Source: Saprospiraceae bacterium | GTDB lineage: Bacteria; Bacteroidota; Bacteroidia; Chitinophagales; Saprospiraceae | DNA: 6,505 nt | Assembly (NCBI GenBank): GCA_020437045.1 | Contig: JAGQWV010000225.1 | Location: forward strand, 1 to 6,505 | Direction of reading: 5' to 3' | The notes under the pieces: generated by a model | Seen by the model: only the letters and a program-made list of their open reading frames with translations | Told to the model about the DNA's origin: nothing | The model's database searches: none | Part shown: one piece after another, positions 1 through 5,644 of the stretch | Position numbering within the stretch: the stretch's first letter is position 1 | Layout of the letters: every line of letters starts with the position of its first letter | Position numbers and translations under genes: made by a program

Positions 1-35
1 CAGGCAATTTTATAATAAAAAACCAAAATTCGATG
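1..35. repeat. Direct repeat, copy 1 (within left helical-repeat gene)
   Basis: Matches 6102-6136 at 32 of 35 bases in the same orientation (differences at 10, 11 and 21). It encodes the shared HRILVFYY-K/R-IA segment of the two paralogs, so it is coding homology. It may extend left beyond the window edge. Confidence 0.7.
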
Positions 36-1106
36 CTTATCCCAGTCATAGGGATTTTCCCGGATTAGTTTAGCTAGTTCCGGCATCTTCTTCACACCTT
101 CACTAAAAGTACCCTGTAAGAAATGGAGATTAACCAAATGTATATAGTGATATAATTTGTATAGGCCCTCCTGGTTTAATGTCCGAATGAGCCCCCGTTG
201 AGGAATGCTATTGAGAACTTCGAGCATACTTTCAAATCGCTCATCACTTAGCGAGATGTACAAACTGGTCAATAGATTATGTATCGATTTCAGATACAGG
301 GACGTCTCTTCAACGAGCATATCCGGATATTCCTCAAAAAGCTCGTACCATTTTCGCGTATACCGATAAAAATTGGCAAAATCCTGGTTCATATAGTGAA
401 ACCATCCGTAAGCCTGATACAAATAAAGTTTTTCATAAAAATCCAGCTGATCGACATCATAAACCGGCAGATTTGATTCAAAAAAATCATGCAAATACTG
501 ATGGTCATTTTTATTTCTGACATGCCCTACTTTTAAATATAGGCCATAAAGCTGAAGCGCCAAGTTGCTGAACGCCTGGGTACGTTCGATCTTTTTAGTA
601 AGTTGAACCGCTTCTTTCTTTAATTCTTCTGCTCTATTTTCAATACTTCTGGTTATGTATTGCGACTCAATGAATTTTTCAAATTCCAGGATATTTAAGG
701 CAAGTACATATTGATTGTAGCGTAAAGCTATTGGTTTGGTTCGACTTAGTATTTCCAGACTCTGTCGATACAAGCCCTTATCGTATAAAATTCTGGCATA
801 ATCTATACGCTCTCTGATATCGATTTCCGACGTATTCTGTCGACTCAACAAGCGAAGGCAGATCAATAATTGCTTGTAAAGATGCGCTTTCAGATTGGAC
901 AATTGTCTTTTCTTAATAGAAGGAATTCTTTCCAGCACTTGCGCCTCATCAAATTTACCCGTGCGGCTGATTTCATCGAACAAATGGAGAAAAAGGATAT
1001 CATCTGATGTTTGATTTCTGGTCACAAACAGCCGAAAACTTCTCTTTTCAGCTTTGGTAAGTGAATTAATCAGCTGTACAAGGTAATCCGTTTTAGGAGT
1101 GGGCAT
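1..1106 (-). CDS. Helical-repeat (TPR-like) protein of unknown function, C-terminus cut by window edge
   Basis: An open frame runs from an ATG at 1106-1104 to the window edge without a stop, giving 368 residues. An in-frame TAA at 1130-1128 with no start codon in between fixes the start. There is no signal peptide or membrane segment, so it is probably cytoplasmic. The protein looks almost entirely alpha-helical. Its basic N-terminal part contains LTKAEKRSF at about 16-24, and the rest is rich in aromatic residues spaced as in degenerate tetratricopeptide repeats. From memory, proteins starting with a similar LTKAEKR segment recur in Bacteroidetes genomes, but I know of no assigned function. 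Residues 236-368 align with the protein at 5633-6505: 19 of 48 residues match at 236-283 and 20 of 37 over the last 37, including HRILVFYY at 358-365. By comparison with that paralog, about 155 residues are missing beyond the edge, for a full length near 520. It is divergent from leuA and has its own promoter. A role in leucine metabolism is not supported by the sequence. Confidence 0.85.
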   Translation of the reverse strand, partial: MPTPKTDYLVQLINSLTKAEKRSFRLFVTRNQTSDDILFLHLFDEISRTGKFDEAQVLERIPSIKKRQLSNLKAHLYKQLLICLRLLSRQNTSEIDIRERIDYARILYDKGLYRQSLEILSRTKPIALRYNQYVLALNILEFEKFIESQYITRSIENRAEELKKEAVQLTKKIERTQAFSNLALQLYGLYLKVGHVRNKNDHQYLHDFFESNLPVYDVDQLDFYEKLYLYQAYGWFHYMNQDFANFYRYTRKWYELFEEYPDMLVEETSLYLKSIHNLLTSLYISLSDERFESMLEVLNSIPQRGLIRTLNQEGLYKLYHYIHLVNLHFLQGTFSEGVKKMPELAKLIRENPYDWDKHRILVFYYKIA

Positions 1107-1155
1107 TGTAACTCTAGGCTTTATATTTTACTGAATATCAAATACTTAACATACG

Positions 1156-1184
1156 CAAAGATACGTCTTATCTTGTAATGACAA
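1156..1184 (-). promoter_or_regulatory. Bacteroidetes-type promoter of the left-hand helical-repeat gene
   Basis: Read on the - strand, 1163-1156 is TATCTTTG, a perfect match to the Bacteroidetes -7 consensus TAnnTTTG. A TTG at 1184-1182 lies 18 bases upstream, close to the expected distance for the -33 element. Transcription would start near 1150 and leave a leader of about 45 bases before the ATG at 1106. The match is short, but it is well placed and is the only perfect -7 box in the intergenic region. Confidence 0.6.
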
Positions 1185-1185
1185 G
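1172..1185. promoter_or_regulatory. Short dyad overlapping the divergent promoter (possible operator)
   Basis: CTTGTAATGACAAG is a perfect 5-bp inverted repeat with a 4-base centre. It covers the -33 element of the - strand promoter and the ATG of the candidate leu leader ORF. A regulator bound here could affect both directions. The symmetry does not extend usefully outward and I do not recognise it as the site of a known regulator family, so chance is possible. Confidence 0.25.
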
Positions 1186-1309
1186 TCATATTTTACTTCC
1201 GCTGGCCCGATTGACATCCTATTTTTATGTATCGGAACCAGTCATAAACTTAGATAAAAATGGAGAAGACCAGAATCCAAATTTTCGATACAACCTTAAG
1301 GGATGGTGA
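1178..1309 (+). CDS. Candidate leucine-rich leader peptide ahead of leuA
   Basis: A 43-codon frame opens with MTSHILLPLARLTSYFYV and ends at a TGA at 1307-1309, about 50 bases inside leuA in another frame. Codons 6, 7, 9 and 12 are leucine (TTA, CTT, CTG, TTG) and codon 5 is isoleucine, which suits a peptide that senses leucyl-tRNA supply. The CTG to TAT codons lie in the 5' arm and loop of the hairpin at 1202-1241, so a ribosome paused on the leucine codons would prevent that hairpin from forming. The general logic is that of ribosome-mediated control of amino-acid operons. Against it, no clear + strand promoter is visible upstream of the ATG, there is no Shine-Dalgarno sequence, and the frame is short enough to arise by chance. 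Homology cannot be judged from this window. Confidence 0.35.
   Translation: MTSHILLPLARLTSYFYVSEPVINLDKNGEDQNPNFRYNLKGW
1202..1241 (+). promoter_or_regulatory. Hairpin in the leuA leader region
   Basis: The arms pair as CTGG (1202-1205) with CCAG (1238-1241), CCGAT (1207-1211) with ATCGG (1231-1235), and ACAT (1214-1217) with ATGT (1227-1230), around a 9-base pyrimidine-rich loop. That gives 13 base pairs broken by a small internal loop and a 2-base bulge. It ends 18 bases before the leuA ATG. No T-run follows, so it does not look like an intrinsic terminator. If functional, it more likely acts on leuA translation or as part of a larger fold. It overlaps the leucine codons of the candidate leader peptide. 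Confidence 0.45.
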
Positions 1310-2441
1310 ACAGGTACCTGGATGCAAGCTTAATAAAGAGCAAAAATTGCGTCTGGCCAGGACCCTGGAAGATTTAGGAGTAGATGTAATCGAAGCTGGA
1401 TTTCCCATCAGTAGCCCGGGTGATTTTGATGCCGTTAGTGCCATTAGTGAGGCCGCTGGTGATGTGACAATATGTGCTCTTTCCCGGGCCGTCGAAAAAG
1501 ATATTGACGCCGCAGCTGGCGCGATTCGAAAAGCCAGAAGACCAAGAATTCACACCGGTATAGGCACTTCGGATTCTCATATAAAATTCAAATTTAACTC
1601 CACTCGTGAAGCCGTTATTGAAAGAGCAGTGGCAGCGGTCAAATACGCAAAGAAATTTGTAGAAGATGTGGAATTTTATGCTGAGGATGCCGGCCGAACA
1701 GACAATGAATACCTGGCCCGCGTTTGTGAAGCAGTGGTAAAAGCTGGAGCCACAGTACTTAATATACCTGATACTACCGGCTACTGTCTCCCTAGTGAGT
1801 ATGGTGCAAAGATTAAATACCTCGTTGACCATGTCAAAGGTGTGGAAAATGTCACCATCTCCACCCATTGTCATAACGATCTGGGTTTGGCAACAGCAAA
1901 TTCCATCGAAGGCGTGATCCATGGGGCTACACAAATCGAATGTACCATCAATGGATTAGGGGAACGGGCAGGAAATACGTCTCTCGAAGAATGTGTTATG
2001 GTTCTGAAGCAACATCCATATCTGGGTTTCTACACAGGAATAAATACTAAACTTCTCAATCCGGTGAGCAAACTCGTCTCCGAAGAAATGGGGATGCCTG
2101 TGCAACCCAATAAAGCTATAGTTGGGTCCAATGCATTCGCGCATTCTTCGGGCATACATCAGGATGGTGTAATAAAGAAACGAGAAACATATGAGATCAT
2201 TGATCCTCTGGAAGTGGGTGTCGATAAATCATCAATTATCCTAACTGCGCGGTCTGGCCGGGCTGCCCTGGCATATCGTCTGAAGGAGTTGGGGCACCAC
2301 ATAACCAAGTTGGAATTGGATGCCCTTTACGATCGCTTCCTGGAGATAGCCGATATCCAAAAAGAAGTTGTTGATAAAGACCTCCAGCAGCTGATCGCCA
2401 GCAAAGATGCTGTGATTGCAGCATTTACTGAAAAAAATTAG
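1260..2441 (+). CDS. leuA: 2-isopropylmalate synthase, short form
   Basis: Catalyses the first committed step of leucine synthesis: 2-ketoisovalerate plus acetyl-CoA to 2-isopropylmalate (EC 2.3.3.13), in the cytoplasm. The protein has 393 residues. The HMGL-like TIM barrel fills roughly residues 4-270, with the signature DTTLRDGEQ at 10-18. Metal ligands by family comparison are D15, H203 and H205 (HCHND), and N239 in GERAGNT; R14 is catalytic. Residues from about 275 (MGMPVQPNKAIVG, then SSGIHQDGV) form the linker subdomains. The protein ends near where the C-terminal leucine-binding regulatory domain of the roughly 520-residue enterobacterial enzyme would begin, so that domain is absent. 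An in-frame TAG at 1251-1253 fixes the ATG, which follows an A-rich stretch with no Shine-Dalgarno sequence. Homocitrate or citramalate synthase are related alternatives, but the leuCDB genes directly downstream make LeuA much the best call. Confidence 0.96.
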   Translation: MEKTRIQIFDTTLRDGEQVPGCKLNKEQKLRLARTLEDLGVDVIEAGFPISSPGDFDAVSAISEAAGDVTICALSRAVEKDIDAAAGAIRKARRPRIHTGIGTSDSHIKFKFNSTREAVIERAVAAVKYAKKFVEDVEFYAEDAGRTDNEYLARVCEAVVKAGATVLNIPDTTGYCLPSEYGAKIKYLVDHVKGVENVTISTHCHNDLGLATANSIEGVIHGATQIECTINGLGERAGNTSLEECVMVLKQHPYLGFYTGINTKLLNPVSKLVSEEMGMPVQPNKAIVGSNAFAHSSGIHQDGVIKKRETYEIIDPLEVGVDKSSIILTARSGRAALAYRLKELGHHITKLELDALYDRFLEIADIQKEVVDKDLQQLIASKDAVIAAFTEKN

Positions 2442-2466
2442 TTTTCAATTATTTCGAATATAAACA

Positions 2467-3858
2467 ATGGGTAAAACACTTTTTGAAAAAGTATGGGAAG
2501 CGCATGTCGTCGATTCAGTAGAAGGTGGCATGGAAGTACTTTATATTGATCAACATTTGATTCATGAAGTAACCAGTCCTCAGGCATTTCAGGGATTGCG
2601 AGATCGAAAGATCTCTGTGGCAAGACCCCAACGTACGCTGGCTACAGCTGATCATAATGTGCCAACTAAAGATCAACACTTGCCAATACGAGAAGAACTT
2701 TCCAGGAAGCAGGTACAAAAGCTGGTGGAAAATTGTGATGAATTTGGCGTGACTTTATATGGCTTAGGCCACCCTTATCAGGGCATTGTTCACGTAATTG
2801 GACCAGAATTGGGTATCACCCAACCGGGAATGACAATTGTCTGTGGAGACAGTCATACCTCCACCCACGGAGCATTCGGTGCAATTGCCTTTGGTATTGG
2901 AACGAGTCAGGTCGAGCAGGTCTTGGCCACTCAATGTCTTCTGCTAAGCCGACCGAAAAAAATGAGAATCAATGTAGAAGGTAAGTTAGCAAAGGGAGTC
3001 CTTGCGAAAGACATCATTCTCTACATCATTTCCAAACTGACAGCAGCAGGTGGCACAGGATACTTCATCGAATATGCCGGTTCGGCAATCAGGGACCTTA
3101 GCATGGAAGGAAGGATGACTATCTGCAATATGAGTATCGAGATGGGAGCGCGCGGAGGAATGATCGCGCCCGATAAGACGACTTTTGATTATGTAGAGGG
3201 AAGGGAATTTGCTCCTAAAGGTGAGGCATTTGAAAAAGCCAAAGACTACTGGAGCACTTTGTATTCAGATGAAGATGCTCAATTTGACAAAGAGTACCAC
3301 TTTAAAGCAGAAGACATTGAGCCCATGCTGACCTACGGTACAAATCCGGGGATGGGTATAAAGGTTACTGATTCGATTCCTTCAGGAAGTGCTGATCAAG
3401 GAGAAACATCTTTTAAAAAGGCCTTGACTTACATGGGACTTCATTCCGGTGAGCATCTTGTTGGTCATGGGATCAACTACGTATTCATTGGCAGTTGCAC
3501 TAATTCACGAATCGAGGACCTTCGCCTGGTTGCAGAGTTTATTAAGGGAAAGAAGGTAGCTCAGAATGTCAACGCTATGGTGGTACCTGGTTCGCAGCAA
3601 GTTAGAAAACAGGCCAGAGCGGAAGGATTAGATCAAATTTTTATCGAAGCTGGATTTGATTTTCGTGAAGCCGGATGCTCAGCATGTCTCGGCATGAATG
3701 AAGATAAGGTCCCAGCCGGGGAATATTGTGTCTCTACCAGTAACCGTAATTTTGAAGGCAGACAGGGACCGGGAGCACGCACCATACTTGCAAGTCCCCT
3801 TATGGCTGCAGTAACAGCCATCGAAGGTAAAATTGTTGACATCCGAGAATATCTATAG
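2467..3858 (+). CDS. leuC: 3-isopropylmalate dehydratase, large subunit
   Basis: Large subunit of isopropylmalate isomerase (EC 4.2.1.33). With LeuD it converts 2-isopropylmalate to 3-isopropylmalate through a dehydrated intermediate. The 463 residues match the usual length of about 466. This is an aconitase-family fold, with DHNVPT at 62-67 and GDSHTSTHGAFG at 127-138. The three cysteines that hold the 4Fe-4S cluster are C344 (in GSCTNSR) and C404 and C407 (in AGCSACLGMN). The spacing and motifs fit LeuC of the two-subunit bacterial type rather than aconitase or homoaconitase, and leuD follows immediately. The gene begins 25 bases after leuA, and an in-frame TAA at 2461-2463, three bases ahead of the ATG, fixes the start. 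I see no missing key residue. Confidence 0.97.
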   Translation: MGKTLFEKVWEAHVVDSVEGGMEVLYIDQHLIHEVTSPQAFQGLRDRKISVARPQRTLATADHNVPTKDQHLPIREELSRKQVQKLVENCDEFGVTLYGLGHPYQGIVHVIGPELGITQPGMTIVCGDSHTSTHGAFGAIAFGIGTSQVEQVLATQCLLLSRPKKMRINVEGKLAKGVLAKDIILYIISKLTAAGGTGYFIEYAGSAIRDLSMEGRMTICNMSIEMGARGGMIAPDKTTFDYVEGREFAPKGEAFEKAKDYWSTLYSDEDAQFDKEYHFKAEDIEPMLTYGTNPGMGIKVTDSIPSGSADQGETSFKKALTYMGLHSGEHLVGHGINYVFIGSCTNSRIEDLRLVAEFIKGKKVAQNVNAMVVPGSQQVRKQARAEGLDQIFIEAGFDFREAGCSACLGMNEDKVPAGEYCVSTSNRNFEGRQGPGARTILASPLMAAVTAIEGKIVDIREYL

Positions 3859-3868
3859 TAAAAAATTT

Positions 3869-4456
3869 ATGGAAAAAATAGAACTATTGAAATCAAGCTG
3901 TATACCTCTTCCAATTGAAGACGTTGATACAGACCAAATAATACCGGCACGATTTTTAAAAGCAACTACGAAAGAGGGTTTTGGAGAAAATCTATTTCGC
4001 GACTGGCGTTACAATCGCGATGAAACTCCAAAGGGTGATTTTGTGCTTAATAATTCCATTTATGGTGGCCGGATACTCGTTGCTGGCAAAAACTTTGGAT
4101 GTGGATCCAGCCGTGAACATGCTGCATGGGCAATTCATGATTATGGCATCCGCGTCATCATATCCAGCTTTTTTGCAGACATCTTTAAAGGTAATGCATT
4201 GAACAATGGCTTATTGCCAATTACCGTTGATGATTCATTTTTGGATCATCTATTTAAAGAGATAGAGAAAGATCCAAATGTTGAAGTGGAAGTTTCGGTA
4301 CCCGCCCAAAAGGTTACCATATTATCTACGGGAGAATCCCGTTCCTTCGAATTGGATCCTTATAAAAAAATGTGTCTGATCAATGGTTATGACGATATTG
4401 ACTATCTTCTCAGCCTTAAAGACAAGATCCAAGCATTTGAATTATCAAAGACTTGA
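3869..4456 (+). CDS. leuD: 3-isopropylmalate dehydratase, small subunit
   Basis: Small (swivel-domain) subunit that completes the isopropylmalate isomerase with LeuC. From the ATG at 3869 it is 195 residues long, close to the 201 of the E. coli protein. It begins with the typical segment DVDTDQIIPARFL at about 18-30. NFGCGSSREHA at 75-85 is the substrate-binding loop of the aconitase swivel domain, followed by the SSFFADIFKGNALNNG stretch at 99-114. The frame can be extended to a TTG at 3833, but that would add 12 residues unlike the family and overlap leuC by 26 bases. The ATG after an A/T-rich stretch, 10 bases downstream of the leuC stop, is preferred. The tight spacing fits coordinated production of the two subunits. 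Confidence 0.96.
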   Translation: MEKIELLKSSCIPLPIEDVDTDQIIPARFLKATTKEGFGENLFRDWRYNRDETPKGDFVLNNSIYGGRILVAGKNFGCGSSREHAAWAIHDYGIRVIISSFFADIFKGNALNNGLLPITVDDSFLDHLFKEIEKDPNVEVEVSVPAQKVTILSTGESRSFELDPYKKMCLINGYDDIDYLLSLKDKIQAFELSKT

Positions 4457-4478
4457 AAACAATCAAAGTAATTAGTTA

Positions 4479-5591
4479 ATGAAAGCAAAAATTGCCGTAC
4501 TTCCAGGTGATGGTATTGGCCCTGAAGTTATCGCTCAAGCATTGAAAGTCCTTGACGCTGTCACCGAAAAATTTGATCATAAGTTTACCTACTGTTTTGG
4601 CGATGTAGGAGGTATTGCTATTGACAAAACTGGCAATCCCTTCCCAGATGAAACTCTGGAGTCATGTATAAATAGTGATGCTATTTTGTTCGGTGCCATT
4701 GGAGATCCCAAATACGACAACGACCCTAAAGCAAAAGTGAGACCAGAGCAGGGACTCTTGGGTATGCGCAAGGCGTTGGGGCTTTTTTGCAATATCAGAC
4801 CGGTCACCATCTTCCCGAAGTTAAAACACCTCTCTCCCATCAAAGAATCCTACCTTGATGGAGTAGATATGGTGATTTATCGTGAATTGATTGGTGGTAT
4901 TTATTTTGGGGATAAAGGCCGGACTGAAAATCGTAGGGAGGCCTGGGATACCGAATACTATAAAACCGAAGAAATCGAACGCATTGCCCATCTGGCCTAT
5001 AAACAGGCTATGAAACGGCGCAAAAAACTGACACTGGTCGATAAAGCAAATGTACTTGAATCTTCAAGGCTTTGGCGAGAGACGATTCAGGAGTTGGCTA
5101 AAGAATATCCTGAGGTCCAAACCGATTATATGTTTGTCGATAATGCAGCAATGCAAATGATCGTGTACCCGTCTCAATTTGATGTTATCCTGACCAGTAA
5201 TATGTTTGGAGATATCATTTCTGACGAAAGTAGTGTACTGGCCGGATCGCTGGGACTTTTGCCTTCTGCCTCGATTGGTGAGAAAACCAGTGTCTTTGAA
5301 CCCATCCACGGATCCTATCCTCAGGGAGCTGGTAAGGACATTGCCAATCCAGTCGCTACCGTACTTTCAGCAGCTATGCTGTTGGATCACCTTAATCTTA
5401 CTGAGGAAAGCCGGATCGTAAGAGAAGCGGTATCCAGATTGCTTGAATCCGGACTGGGCACGATCGATCTAAAGGGAAGTTCACCAATATCCTGCTCACA
5501 GGCTGGAGACTTTCTGGAAGCTTTGGTACTGGATGAAGAACTAAAAATTGATAAAAACAAATATGTCAGTGGTACTTCAACCATCATTTGA
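4479..5591 (+). CDS. leuB: 3-isopropylmalate dehydrogenase
   Basis: Oxidises 3-isopropylmalate to 2-isopropyl-3-oxosuccinate, which decarboxylates to 2-ketoisocaproate (EC 1.1.1.85). It normally works as a cytoplasmic dimer using NAD+ and a divalent metal. The 370 residues are slightly more than the 363 of E. coli, because of a short C-terminal tail. Motifs in order: GDGIGPE at 11-16 region, substrate-binding arginines R97, R107 and R135, the active-site tyrosine Y142 in RELIGGIYFG, K189 in VDKANVL, and metal ligands D221, D245 and D249 (NMFGDIISDE). The coenzyme loop reads FEPIHGSYPQGAGKDIANP at 273-291. In the Thermus enzyme the equivalent of Q282-G283 is Asp-Ile, and that Asp binds the NAD ribose, so the cofactor contact differs here. 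An in-frame TAG at 4473-4475 fixes the start. It is the last gene of the operon, 22 bases after leuD. Confidence 0.96.
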   Translation: MKAKIAVLPGDGIGPEVIAQALKVLDAVTEKFDHKFTYCFGDVGGIAIDKTGNPFPDETLESCINSDAILFGAIGDPKYDNDPKAKVRPEQGLLGMRKALGLFCNIRPVTIFPKLKHLSPIKESYLDGVDMVIYRELIGGIYFGDKGRTENRREAWDTEYYKTEEIERIAHLAYKQAMKRRKKLTLVDKANVLESSRLWRETIQELAKEYPEVQTDYMFVDNAAMQMIVYPSQFDVILTSNMFGDIISDESSVLAGSLGLLPSASIGEKTSVFEPIHGSYPQGAGKDIANPVATVLSAAMLLDHLNLTEESRIVREAVSRLLESGLGTIDLKGSSPISCSQAGDFLEALVLDEELKIDKNKYVSGTSTII

Positions 5592-5604
5592 TCAGCAAAA
5601 GATT

Positions 5605-5644
5605 GATCCCGAAATTTAGAGATAACTGAATCTTAATCGGGATC
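5605..5644. terminator. Weak inverted repeat between the convergent genes
   Basis: GATCCCGA at 5605-5612 is the exact complement of TCGGGATC at 5637-5644, an 8-bp stem with a 24-base loop. It begins 13 bases after the leuB stop, and its right arm lies in the last codons of the - strand gene. The large loop and the lack of a proper T-run on either side make it a poor intrinsic terminator. The position between convergent genes is the main argument for a function. Confidence 0.25.

Larger units (their letters stand above)
1260..5591 (+). other. leuACDB operon
   Basis: Four same-strand genes with gaps of 25, 10 and 22 bases encode every leucine-specific step except the final transamination. No terminator-like structure or internal promoter stands out in the gaps, so a single transcript is likely. 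Its promoter could not be located with confidence. No ilv genes are in the window. Confidence 0.9.

Noticed and set aside
279..476. 65-residue + strand open frame inside the left helical-repeat gene
   Set aside because: It is antisense to a long frame supported by its alignment to the paralog at 5633-6505, and it resembles no protein I recognise.
1211..1227. + strand promoter for leuA using TTGACA (1211-1216) or TATTTTTA (1220-1227)
   Set aside because: TTGACA has no matching -10 at a suitable distance. TATTTTTA misses the final G of the Bacteroidetes -7 box and has no TTG at the right spacing. Both lie in the hairpin, so neither is called.
1107..1259. T-box or other known riboswitch ahead of leuA
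   Set aside because: The region is only 153 bases and shows no T-box core sequence, terminator/antiterminator pair or other aptamer I recognise.
1374..1934. 186-residue open frame on the - strand inside leuA
   Set aside because: It lies wholly antisense to a strongly supported leuA, has a composition rich in Cys, Ser and Phe typical of an antisense shadow, and shows no motif.
3833..3868. Upstream TTG start for leuD
   Set aside because: It would overlap leuC by 26 bases and add residues outside the family's usual N-terminus. The ATG at 3869 gives the expected length.
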